DNA of 64,000 bases from Liolophura sinensis (taxonomy: Eukaryota; Mollusca; Polyplacophora; Chitonida; Chitonidae): positions 19,201,608 through 19,265,607 of the forward strand of contig NC_088300.1 of the NCBI RefSeq assembly GCF_032854445.1. The letters are read 5' to 3'. A program made the translations under genes and the position numbers. Shown piece by piece: positions 25,401 through 35,516 of the stretch. The notes beneath the pieces are model-generated. The model did not search any database and had not been told where the DNA came from. It was given only the letters and a program-made list of their open reading frames with translations. Position 1 is the stretch's first letter. Each line of letters opens with the position of its first letter.

Positions 25401-25640
25401 TGGGAAATTACATCATCATACCGGTTAGACCCAATGCCATTAAGCAAATTTCGTCACCTGTAGGAGAATTTCAACAAACACATACCTCTTACTTCTCAGC
25501 GAGATATCAGGCTATTTGAAGTAAACATTATATTAAATTTGTAATACTACATTGTAATACTACAAATTGAAAGCTAAACCCGTAATTTCCACCCGGCTAC
25601 CTTGTTTTGTCCAGCTTTAATACTGTAATAGATTAAATTA
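22480..25640. repeat. Array unit 4
   Basis: Head about 22,490-22,800, B 22,800-23,230, A 23,230-23,560, M 23,575-24,362, D 24,363-24,860, E 24,985-25,150, F 25,150-25,460, tail 25,461-25,620. Within B, a ~125-bp stretch is itself duplicated in tandem (22,912-23,100; GGAAAAAGATCGCT occurs in both copies). The post-F tail with ACAAATTGAAAGC matches that of unit 2. Confidence 0.78.
23575..24362. repeat. Minisatellite M4, 39-bp unit
   Basis: About 18-20 copies built on CACTGGTGGGACACCAATCT then GGATTCCAGTACACGCCTT; the right part is the most regular. It ends directly at ACAGTGTTTACTG, the start of block D. Open frames of 13-residue repeats run on both strands, and I treat them as a by-product of the period. 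Confidence 0.92.
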
Positions 25641-25874
25641 AGTTCAGAACGACGTTTTCTCTTTTGTTGTTTCTCTGTCGCGTCAGAGAATTGATATGGC
25701 AAATGCAATACCTTGGTCATTAATTTCTTCCTTCCTATTATCTTATCTCTCCTATTAAATAATTTGTGCTCCGAAATATAGAAGAGTTACCTCTACTCAT
25801 TTGACGGCCTGCATTTTGGTTTTCACACTCCGTGCATTATTCATATTTATTTCTATGACTTATTCTTAGATTTA

Positions 25875-26045
25875 CTTTCTTTGTATGTAGTGTTTTACGG
25901 CGTACTTACGAACATCTCGACGTCCAAAGCTGGCGATAAACCACAGTACATCGCCAATAATATATCCTGACGTGACGCTACAGCCGAGTCATCACGGGCT
26001 GGATTCGAACTTGTTGTCAGAACTGCGGCAGCCTAGACCATACGA
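25875..26045 (-). mobile_element. tRNA-derived SINE, minus copy
   Basis: Read on the minus strand, an A-box-like TAGTCGTATGGTCTAGGCTG is followed by a B-box-like AAGTTCGAATCCAGCC. The body runs on to GTAAGTACGCCGTAAAACAC, the common SINE terminus in this window. It is not a functional tRNA gene: I can form no full cloverleaf, and the sequence continues into the SINE body. Confidence 0.65.
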
Positions 26046-26494
26046 CTATTTTAATGATAATATATGCAGAAAGTATTGGGTATAAGTACTTGGTTTATTG
26101 TATAACAACACTGGCTGATTTAATCATTTGCTATTTCCAGTATTCGGACAAAATATTTCTTCTGATGTGTGCAGCTCCTCCATGTATATATAATCGAGTG
26201 AAGAAGTCAGGTTACGTGATGTGCTTAGCTCAGTGCAAAACTCCCCAAGCTGTAATAATACAATTATAGTCGCTTGGCAGCACCGGGTTATTACGGTATA
26301 TCTCTCTATTGTGCAACAACATGGAAACTTCAATTACGGGAGATTTCAGCCACTCGGCACTGTTCAGGCCTACTTTGCTCAGCACGGAACCAGCTTTGTC
26401 GGAGATCTTACTAGTGTGTTTTTCAGGATGAACCTTGAGTAAATTCTATGTACAGTTTGTTTCATTTATGACAAACACCATTATTTATATATGC

Positions 26495-26825
26495 ATATAT
26501 GCTTGGGGTTTTACGTCTCGTAGCAATTTTCAGGCATATGACGATGAGGAGTCATTACGTGTGGGTATTCATACTGTCTTCTTATGGCAGGGCTAGTCGA
26601 TGCCGCCAAAGTGTTGTTGCCAAAGACCGCCAAGCATGACACCCCACCGTCACATTATACTGACGCCGGGCCAACTAGTCCTCTTTCATTGCTCTAAGCT
26701 TTCAGTGCTGAGCGCCAAGCAAAGCAGCAACAGGTACTATTTTTAAAGTCTTAGGTATGAAACGATCCGTGGTCTCCCGACTTCGAGGCGGACGCTCTAA
26801 TCATTAGGCCACCCAAGCAACCCAA
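26495..26825 (-). mobile_element. SINE family 1, well-preserved minus copy
   Basis: On the minus strand it starts with a clear tRNA-like head (GGTGGCCTAATGATTAGAGC, then CGAAGTCGGGAGACCACGGA). It continues through CTTGGCGCTCAGCACTGAA and GTGGGGTGTCATGCTTGGCG, and ends at GACGTAAAACCCCAAGCATA. This is the best copy for defining the family: a head with A-box spacing, a ~200-bp unique body and a CCCCAAGC 3' end. Confidence 0.85.
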
Positions 26826-26829
26826 CACC

Positions 26830-27985
26830 GTTATTATTCTAATACTAATTTTGCACGATATATAGAGCAAATCAAAAAAGACGCGCATAACAGACTCGAT
26901 GAGTTTTAACTACAAAACGCCTTGTGGACATTTGTACGTAATGAACAAAAGGGGTCTTCTTGTTTTTCTCCAAGTTTGAGAACTATACTGCACATCGCCA
27001 GAGCTTATTGTCGTGCGTTCAAAGTCAGCTCTTGCCGGTTGAATTGGGTGTCAATTTGCTTGTAAACTAGTATGATACACTACAAAGTACGTTAAGAGCA
27101 TGCTGCAATTAATATTTAAGCCCAGACAATTCTGATAATCTTAAGTGTGACAAAAATGTACGCTTGAAGAGAAGTGTATGTTCTGCATCGATCTATATTA
27201 TTTCATATATTATATGATATCTATATTATTTTTCTTTTGTTATTATACCTCTGGGTTAACATCGCATTCCGTTATACAATAGCCGTGTCACCTTGTAACC
27301 CAACAGGTTAAATACCGTTATATTTCCAGTGCTGCATCAGTGAAGTATAATGTAGGCTGCAAGACACCAGAAATGTCACACTGTTGTTGTACAGAAGACA
27401 AGCTCTCTCGCTTCCTCTAAGTTCTGAATGTCAATGGAAGAACCCGCCATTGGGTTTACCGTGCGCATTGCAATCTTTAGAGGACAGAGATAGGCAACGA
27501 TATGTCCAGTACACTCTGATTTGACTTTTGAAAAATTTATTCTGCTTGAATCCATTTGAAGTAGCAGTAATTCTAACTTCCATAGACACGTGATTTGAAC
27601 AAGATAGACAAGAGATGCCAACTGCAATGTGCCAGCTGTAAGATTTCGATAAACCTTGTAGCGTATGCGTGTGGGTCTGCTAAAGGCTAAGAGTCTCTCT
27701 TTATACCTGGCTGCAGGGTTAGCATTTGTAGAACAATCATTGACAGCTAACATTGTCCAGAATCTTCCATAGTACAATATAACATGGCCATTACCTGGTG
27801 TGACGAGCAATTATGAAAGAGCGGAATTGGCAGCAAATGTCAAGATGTGGTATACGACATAAAACGTGTGTTGGTGTGGGAAGGAATTATTGATTGACTT
27901 ATAAATGGACAGGCCCTTTTGGAAGAGGTTAAATATGAAACTGCCCATGGCTTAGATTTAGGTTTTTGTCTTATCATTCATCCTT
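26830..27985. other. No supportable gene; one unrecognised open frame
   Basis: AT-rich intergenic DNA. On the minus strand 27,810-27,376 is open for 144 codons, but it begins at TTG, has no recognisable domain, and holds a CAGGTAATG donor-like sequence near its start. It could contain part of an exon, but nothing here decides it. Confidence 0.4.
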
Positions 27986-27986
27986 T

Positions 27987-28220
27987 ATGATGGCTGATAG
28001 CGGCCCTCCCGAATGGGGACCTCAGCTACCCCGCGGACCATCGTTACCACGCGGGAGACGCGGAAGCCGCGAAGGTCGCGGTTTAATTAAAATTGCGCCC
28101 TCCGCGCCCGTGCTATTCACATGGAACATGCGAAGCACACGGATCCATGTTCAACAAAACCGCACCTCCGCCGAGTCACCTTCAAAAGTGTTCAGAAATG
28201 GACGCTGTCAACCACCTTAA
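27987..28220 (+). CDS. Short Arg/Pro/Gly-rich ORF in a CpG-rich patch, unrecognised
   Basis: Two consecutive ATGs at 27,987 and 27,990 open a 77-codon frame that starts MMADSGPPEWGPQLPRGP and is basic and proline- and glycine-rich throughout. About 28,010-28,110 is markedly richer in CpG (many CGCGG and GCGCC words) than the surrounding AT-rich DNA. That could mark a first exon with its promoter, or a retained fragment of a GC-rich element. I know no family with this sequence. No polyA signal or clear splice pair was established. Confidence 0.25.
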   Translation: MMADSGPPEWGPQLPRGPSLPRGRRGSREGRGLIKIAPSAPVLFTWNMRSTRIHVQQNRTSAESPSKVFRNGRCQPP

Positions 28221-28224
28221 CCCT

Positions 28225-29290
28225 TGCTTGTATCCAAAGGGATAAACACTTTGCCATTTTATAAAATTCACTGAAGTACATTTGTAAACTAAGTGACGTA
28301 CCTGGCTAAAGATGGAAGGTTTTCCCAGGGCATTTTGGCTTCCTCTATACCCATAACACTAGCCGCTATCTCATACGTCAACAATTATTGGGTATGGCGT
28401 TAAACTTCCAGCTAAGAAATAAAGTTTCAACAAAAAAAACCAATGTAGAATAATCACTCGTAGCTGAAAATATCTCACAAATGCTATTAGTCTCATGAAT
28501 TCGTGGAATATTGGATGAGACATAGTTAATTGAAAGCTACTTCTTTGTCTCGAAAGGGAATTCAAAACTTTTTAGGACCTGTAAATTGTTACTATTCTAA
28601 GAGCAATATTTTAACCTGTTCACACTAACAAATTGTGGCATAGACATCCTAAAAAATGTTACACTCTTCTTTGGAAATCTTTTTCGGGCATCATGTATAG
28701 TTTACATGATCATCAGTTGAAAGGAAATGTTAAGAAACTTTGGCTAAACAAAACGCATGCGTCGTTGGTAAAATTATTTTAACAATCGAAATCAAATATA
28801 CATCCCGATTTAATTATATAGCCGATCAAAGTACATAAAAATCATAAATTGAAGATTTACACGCACGATGTATTCTCCAGAATGTATGAATTTTGAATTA
28901 AGATAAATTCATACACAAGTATTATTTACTCATGTTGTCTCAGCTGAATGACATCATACTGAGCGAGATGCTCCAATAAAAAATACCGACGATAAAAGGC
29001 TAGGATGGCTTAGCCATTATGACAGTTTCCATGAACAATTTCGTGAACTTCATAGATAACGCACTGCTGGGATCTGAATGTTAGTGTTTAGATATTGGAT
29101 GTTCTAATATATGGATGTCCAGTGCAGAAAAAAAGAAAACGAAGGCAGCATATATGTACGCTAAATATTAGCAATCGGATTTCTATTTCACTTCTTGCAC
29201 TCTCGCTAGCCTAAGTGTTTAGAAAACATCGGTTCAGACCAAGGGTCCTGCATCCACAAGTGATCATATTAATTATCTACTGCTTACTAT
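28225..29290. other. No gene seen
   Basis: AT-rich intergenic sequence with short chance ORFs only. No repeat longer than a few copies was noticed. Confidence 0.5.
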
Positions 29291-29292
29291 TT

Positions 29293-29642
29293 ATTTATTT
29301 ATTTCATTGCTGTTTTACGCCGTACATTTCAGGAATATTTAAGTTTATAGTTAGAAGCTATCTGATGTGAAGCATGTAATTACCAACTGTTCAGTACTCA
29401 AGAATATTTCACTCATACGACGGCGGCGAGCATTATGCCTTGGGGACAATAAGCGGTCGACTATATACACTCGTGATTGCGCAGTTTAACCTTGTTTGAG
29501 GACCACTTGGCTTCCACCAACAGCGTGTGCATATGGCTTTTGCATGTCATTCCGGTTTACCCCGCCCATAAAATTGGTCGCCACCGTATAATGGAAATGT
29601 TTTTGGCGTATGGCGTTAAACAACAATAAATTAAACAAACAA
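29293..29642. mobile_element. Composite of two SINE ends in opposite orientations
   Basis: The left end starts with ATTTATTTATTT then TGTTTTACGCCGTAC, the reverse complement of a family-2 SINE tail. GTACTCAAGAATATTTCACT and ACGACGGCGG recur inside, after a ~75-bp disruption. The right end (29,550-29,640) has the plus-oriented terminus: CCCCGCCCATAAAATTGGTC, CCACCGTATAATGG, then GGCGTTAAACAACAATAAAT. The outward-facing tails suggest one SINE inserted into another. Confidence 0.65.
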
Positions 29643-29644
29643 AT

Positions 29645-32020
29645 CATTGGCGAATAAACTTACCAACAAACACATACCTGAAACAAATTTTCTCAAGGAA
29701 GTGATACGATAGGGATTTCCCAATGAGACCAACTATTGGTAATGTGGGCGGGTTTTTTTAACTTCTTTTTTTTAAAACTACAGCCGGTAATCTCTGTAGA
29801 CGTTATACAGCTACTTGCAGAGGTTGTCAGTCTTAGTCTCATCTCCAGTGGCTGTTATTGGAAATTTACCCGTTATCTGGTCTTGTTTCTAAAGCATGTA
29901 CACTCTTAATGGATTGCTAGCATGTCGACAAAGCTGTTGGAGATTGTGTATAGTTGAGTGTCAACCTAAGCCGGACTGTAATACTGTTCAATCTCAGCGC
30001 TAATACACGGCTGCACGGAAGCCTGTTCCACCCTAATATTAAGTAATTATCTCCTACTACTTCAGGTTAAATTTCGCCTCCACCACTCCTCTGCGCTGAA
30101 GCGCACATTTGTCATGAAGGAGACGGGAATACACCATTGCTATGCATTAATACATTCAAGTAATATATTTATGAAATATTTTCTCGATGAAAACCTAATC
30201 GATATAACCACCACAAAAAAGATATATTTGGATGCCCTACATAGCAACCGATCGTTTAATATACCTGTATAAAATCCCACATGCAAGGCCTTGAGACTTA
30301 ATTCGCGTGAACCTTTATAGGGCTGATTTCACTAGGAAGGGTGGGGGCCCGACTGAAGTGTTGCAATATGACACACTTGAGACACATGGCCTCATACACT
30401 GTTTGTCCGATGCCTCGCTGTGGTACCCGTCATCTAATTCGGCCGATGTCTTTAGTGGGGACATCCCAGTGTGAGTATATACAGCCCCTTGGAGGAGCCG
30501 ATCGAGTATCGATCAGACTTTGATTGCCTTGTGTCTCCGTCACCATTCATTGGCAGTGACAAATTCTATTAGCTCTGGTTTTGGCCACCTACCCATTATA
30601 AAGCTATTTATTATGAAGGAGAGTTGAGCTTGCGGGTAGAACGGGGCTTAATCTCATCCCGTGTCTGATGTATCTATGTGATGCTGCTTGGTATTGTATA
30701 TGCTCCATGTAGCCTCTACATCTATATTCAAGACACGTCCCCAGCAAATTAGTTTCTCTTTACCATCTATATCCATATTAGTACCAAACCTGTGGCCCAA
30801 ATCTGCACAAAAATATTAACATCGGAAAGGATTCTGGAATTTAACATCTTTGCGAAATTGCGACATTTTTTTGATATTTTGCGAGCAAATAAAATAATCC
30901 GTTATTGATAAGCCGTTCAGTGTGTGTGTTTGTGATCGGTCGGTGGGTCGGTAAAATGTAACAGAACACATTTTCAAGAGTATGTATACTTGGCGCCTAT
31001 ATGTACAACATAACAGACTCTACACTGTTGTTGCAAATAAAGTAGAATATTTCTGAAATCAATTTTCATCATTTTGAAAAAAGAAACAAAAATCCAGAAA
31101 ATACCTGACTAGCGTTTGAGCAGAATTTGAAATCCATCAAACCTGTCCTATCTTTGCTTCATGTATGAGGACAAATGGATAATTTCCTGGTAAGCAGGAA
31201 CAAAGACTAATGGATCTCGTGTTTCGCCCCAGGGTGACTGTGCTGTGCGGAGACTTTTTTCATATATATCCCCATGGATGTCACGAGTGACAAACAGATA
31301 AAAATTTAATGACGTAATGATTCAAAAATATAGCCAAGTTGGTCATGTTGAACAAGACTTGAACCCGCATATAGTTGTGATCACATATAGCTCGGAAACA
31401 CACGACTGACTGCAAATAAAACAAACATAAATCTGCATAAGAGGCCTTCACTTAGTACGCGCCTTTGATATATGTCAAAGAATGTAGGCGCCAGGCCGCC
31501 GTTACTGTCAACTGTAATTACTGTATAGCACTGATTACATTTACCATATGTTGTAGTTGCAGTGCGATCTTTCACGGAAAATGAAACTACCATTTTCAAT
31601 GAGCATAGTTGCCTGTCACCTGCAAACATCACAGGCGAGGAGAGAACATAGCATTTGAAATACCGTTTTGTAGAGCATTACACCGCTTTCACAATGTCAA
31701 CCAGTCGACCACATGTTGTCTGTCAGTGTCACAGCTCACATCGCGCCGCAACACCTTCCTAGGTGATGTAAAACCATAAAAGCGAAACAACGGACGTTCA
31801 TTGCACGCCATAATACATGAACACATTAACTTATTTAATTCAGAGCCAATAAATGTTCTTTGGCCTTTACAATGCTTTTCAAAGTTTGTGTGGGGCCTCC
31901 GGGCATGGTAGAGTAGCCAGGGAAGCACAATGCCACAGGGGTCTCCAAACAGTGCAATTGCCGTAAGTTTATTTCATGCTGGCTCTCTCTCCAGTGGTAC
32001 GTGGGTGAGTCTGGTACCAA
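29645..32020. other. No gene seen
   Basis: Intergenic DNA without a coding region I can support. ORFs at 30,341-30,523 and 31,381-31,928 are short, overlapping and unrecognised. Confidence 0.5.
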
Positions 32021-32024
32021 CTTG

Positions 32025-32110
32025 AGGATGGTCATGAGTTTCCCTCGGCCGCATTCCAGTAAATGTCCTTGAGTATGGCGTAGAACAGCAATCAAATAAA
32101 CAGTAAATAA
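32025..32110 (+). mobile_element. SINE family 2, 3' fragment
   Basis: Contains GGATGGTCATGAGTTTCCCT, then TCCTTGAGTATGGCGTAGAA and CAGCAATCAAATAAACAGTA, the plus-oriented end of the element seen on the minus strand at 40.9 kb. It is heavily shortened. Confidence 0.7.
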
Positions 32111-32111
32111 A

Positions 32112-33784
32112 CTTTATTTGGGATAATTTATCTATGCACATAAATATTGGATTCATTGTTTTCTTTTCTTTTAAAGTGAAACATATAGGTTGCATTTTAA
32201 CTGAATTGAATTTAACTGATCATTTACATTGACGAAGACTGAATCAGTTATTCTCTTGGTATGGTCACGATAGAATATTTGGCATGGCTCTGACCTTGAC
32301 CTTGAAGCTATTGTAAGTATGTTTCCATCCGTGTGCCGGAATTCTCCAATGACCCCAAATAAATAAATAAAAATCAAAACCGGGAACAGTCGACTTTAGC
32401 TTCAGGGTATCTTCCATAAGATTAAGAATTGAGGGTAACATGAGTGGTGAACAAATAAGGCATCAACTTCACAGTGTTCTCGTTTATCCACAAAATTGTT
32501 ATGTTAAAAAGTATGAAGGTCTTGCGTGATGACCGTATATTTTAGAAAAGCAGCCAACTAGTATTTTTATTGACACATATCCGATATCATCTATTTGTGT
32601 TCCTTTTAATGACGGCGTTTCCCTTCCATTCCTTATTGAAAACGGTATCTCATTTCGTTGTCATCGGTTGTCTTAGAAGTTCCTTAAAGGTGTTAACAAA
32701 CAATTCCCCACATGTCTGACCTATTCCTATCAAGATGTCCTTCGCCATATGGTTCATTTGACAAAGCACTGATGCTGTATACGAGAGTAAGTTGTCCGCA
32801 AAACACTAGAGCTAGCGTAAACCGTCTTTATTTCAGTATTACAGCTATCCTCTTTGTGTACATTTCACATCCATCGGAAGCCGCCTCTACATCTTTTCCC
32901 CAAGCAATATCCGCGAACTGCTAAATCTGGTCCGTTGATAGACAGCAATATGAGGTTAAGATCGCGGCTTTATGTTTCTATATTTATCTATTATTCATGC
33001 TTGTGAACCAGAGCGCTCGCATTAACGACCCCTGCTGTAATAACTCGACTCCTGCAGGAGGCTAGCGGGATGCTAGCATCTTACCGCAAGCGGGTGAGAT
33101 ACGCTTTCGGTATCACAATACCCATTACTGGTAGATCTTCACATCTGAAGCTGCAGCAACATAAGCAACAATCATATTTTCAAGGTAAAAACTGAAAGAA
33201 AAGCGTCTCTTAAATTTGTCATAATGACAGTAGATCGTCGTTCATCTTTGTTGATGTGACCTTCACCTCCGCGCTGTATGACCGGAACAGTCTCCAACCG
33301 GAAATGACGTTTAGAAGGGTTAATAACGGTTATTTACCTCTGAACGGAAATCATACGTCAGCTGAATAGATCAAGTGGTCATGTTGGCCAATGTTCCTGT
33401 CAACTCCAAAGATGATAAACACGTCTATAAAATATGAATCATGAACCTAGATGCGTACAAAATTCCCAACTTTCATTACTCTCTAACATCGTTGCTGAAG
33501 TTACCATGTTCGTTATTGGTAGATAATACTTCAGAATATAACCACGTTGTTTATCCCAAGCTGTGGTACGCATATACGCTGCCATTATCACGTTATGAGA
33601 TTTCTTGGTTGCATCTCAGCTATTTGTTGTATAGGAGGCCAAACGTGTATCAGTCGTATAAAGTAAATGATTGGAGATAGGCTATAACATGTACTATTCA
33701 TATCCTTGGAACGTTTTTCAGAACCTTCACTGACTGTGAGAAAGTATCAAATGCACGACATTTGTTTAAGCCCAGTGCGTTTAT
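32112..33784. other. No gene seen
   Basis: AT-rich intergenic DNA. The ORF at 33,441-33,680 (79 codons) begins at ATG but has no recognisable feature and sits in no gene-like context. Confidence 0.45.
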
Positions 33785-33935
33785 TGGATTGATATTTTAC
33801 GCCATACTCAAGCATATTTCACTTATACGACGGCAGCCAGCATTTCGGTGGGAGGAAACTGGGAAGACCCTGGAGGAAACACACGACCACCCGTAGGTTG
33901 CGGACAGACCTTCTCACGTACGGCCGGAGAGGACG
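33785..33935 (-). mobile_element. SINE family 2, minus copy, truncated
   Basis: Plus-strand words: GATTGATATTTTACGCCATA, CATATTTCACTTATACGACG, GCAGCCAGCATTTCGGTGGG and TTCTCACGTACGGCCGGAGA. It matches the 40.9 kb copy over about 150 bp and stops before the TTGGACTTGAACTC region. The adjoining 114-codon open frame is mostly this element read through. Confidence 0.8.
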
Positions 33936-33939
33936 CCAG

Positions 33940-34944
33940 CAGGTTTTGTATCAAGAAAACTGGCAACGTGCGTGGGACCTATACATGCATTGGTCAGAAC
34001 AATGGTCCGTTCAGTACAAACGAGAGTCGCCATTGTGCGGGGAAAACGTATCCGATTATGGCCGGATTACAAAAAGATCACAGAATCAAAACAAAAAAGT
34101 TAGCGAACACCTGTTACTATACTGCTGACATGCTGAAAGCTCTAACAGATCTGTGTTTCATTAGGGTTTTTACCAGCCAGACACAACTATGATCATCAGT
34201 GCGGGTTATAGTAGGACTTTTACTCCATCATCCCCATTGTTTCCCACTGAATCAAACAGCATGACAAAAATCGAAACTCAAAAAGGAAGTTAACTAAGTT
34301 ACTTGAAGTTCAAAAGTGCACCTATTTGTAAACACCCATACTTCCCTCGTTGATCTCACACACTACCCGATGTCCTCATGCACGGGCCTACCGTTCCCTC
34401 AAGCACAGACTATTGTTCACCCGGCTGTTTGGCGTTGGTATGACAGTGTGGTCTAGCGATCCCGGGAATGTCACCTTGTTGTCCTCAGCCATTTCACACC
34501 ATTGACTAGTTGCGGCCTGCGTTTTAAAACTAGTGACCTGAAAAATGCAAAACTAGTCACTGAGCGTCAGATGAAGTGAAAATCTAAAAAGAAAATACTA
34601 ATATGTATGCATATGTCAGACATCTGACCTATTTATGTATTGTCCATCATGTGTGTCGGTGATTGAAACGAGTTCTATCAACATTACATCAAATGCTCCA
34701 ATTGATATTAGAAGTTTGGATCAGAAATAGTCGACTCAGAGTGGTTTAGGTACGAGCGATCTCTGAGGTGTCGATTATTTCAAGGTAGGTGTAAAGACAG
34801 AAAGTAAAAGACGAAGGTGACACTGGCCCTCAAGGAACTCGCCTTCTGTAATAGACAGTCAAATTTGTCAAATTTTGAAGAAGAGTAAGAAAAATATGAA
34901 GCATTTAATGTCTTAATTCTACGATTTAATCTAGTCAAGTTGGA
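33940..34944. other. No gene seen
   Basis: Intergenic DNA between two SINEs. I see no coding region, splice-bounded exon or tandem repeat. Confidence 0.45.
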
Positions 34945-35240
34945 GGAGCGGGTCACGGTTTAGTGGTTAGAGGCACTTGCATTTGAATCTCTATGACACA
35001 AGAGGTGCGGGTTCAAACCCGATCTTGGACAGAGAACTCTCGCTGTTTGTCGACGGCGCTCATCTAAACAATTGCACAGTCTTGTGTTCGTTGATAAGCA
35101 CTTATACTCCATCGATGTGGTGTGCGTATCTATGTCACATATGCAAGGGAAAGTTCGTCAGTAAATTGCGTAAGTTCTGTGGCTAACACCTGGCACACCG
35201 GTTTCCTCCGCCCATAAAAACTGACCGCCATAGTGTAAGC
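34945..35240 (+). mobile_element. tRNA-derived SINE, plus copy
   Basis: Clear RNA polymerase III-type head: A-box region CGGTTTAGTGGTTAGAGGCA and B-box region GCGGGTTCAAACCCGATC. The body has GTCACATATGCAAGGGAAAG and the end CACCGGTTTCCTCCGCCCAT, then AAACTGACCGCCATAGTGTA. The same end occurs in PGGHG intron 1 (42.2 kb). It lies about 280 bp upstream of the BTB gene. It is a SINE rather than a tRNA gene because the sequence continues as a repeat and no acceptor stem closes. Confidence 0.82.
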
Positions 35241-35516
35241 AAAAAATTGCGAAAGAACCTGGCCAAACATTTGTCTCTTTGATGAAACTTTTATAGATTT
35301 CTTTTTCATTCTTCTTGCCCCACGCTTTCGAGAAAAAGCTTTGGGACATGATACAGATTAAGTTTGTCCGTCTGTCCATCCTTCCGCCTGTTTTGATCAA
35401 ATTTTGTCTGCAGATTCTTTGTGTCTCCTCTCAGATCAAGTTATAAATCGATGCAAGGTATAAATTCTCTAAATTGGCTTGTTTTGGCATTGTTTTAATT
35501 TTTCGCAGATCGCGCC

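Larger units (their letters stand above)
10560..25640. repeat. Tandem array of four 3-4 kb units in a dimeric higher-order arrangement
   Basis: Blocks recur in the same order: B (for example TTTATACCAGCC ... GATCGCTCTCACGACG), A (GTGTCGCTAATCAGCAC ... CAAAGAGTTCGAGG), M (minisatellite with GATTCCAGTACACG), D (ACATGACATTCTTCG ... GTTTGTCACATGAT), E (CATGTGTCATAACAGCACC repeats), F (GACATTTAAGCCTGAGATTC) and C (GGCATCGACGGCGCTTGTGG). D blocks begin at about 12.13, 16.40, 20.37 and 24.36 kb; F blocks at about 14.40, 17.55, 21.59 and 25.16 kb. Units 1 and 3 share a D subtype, a SINE at the same point in E, and a C block after F. Units 2 and 4 share another D subtype, a different post-F tail and the head before B. 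No protein-coding capacity is evident. Confidence 0.88.

Noticed and set aside
27376-27810. 144-codon minus-strand frame
   Set aside because: Begins at TTG and has no recognised domain; kept only as a note in the intergenic entry.
34945-35035. Possible tRNA gene with clear A and B boxes
   Set aside because: The sequence continues as a SINE body that recurs in PGGHG intron 1, and I could not close an acceptor stem.
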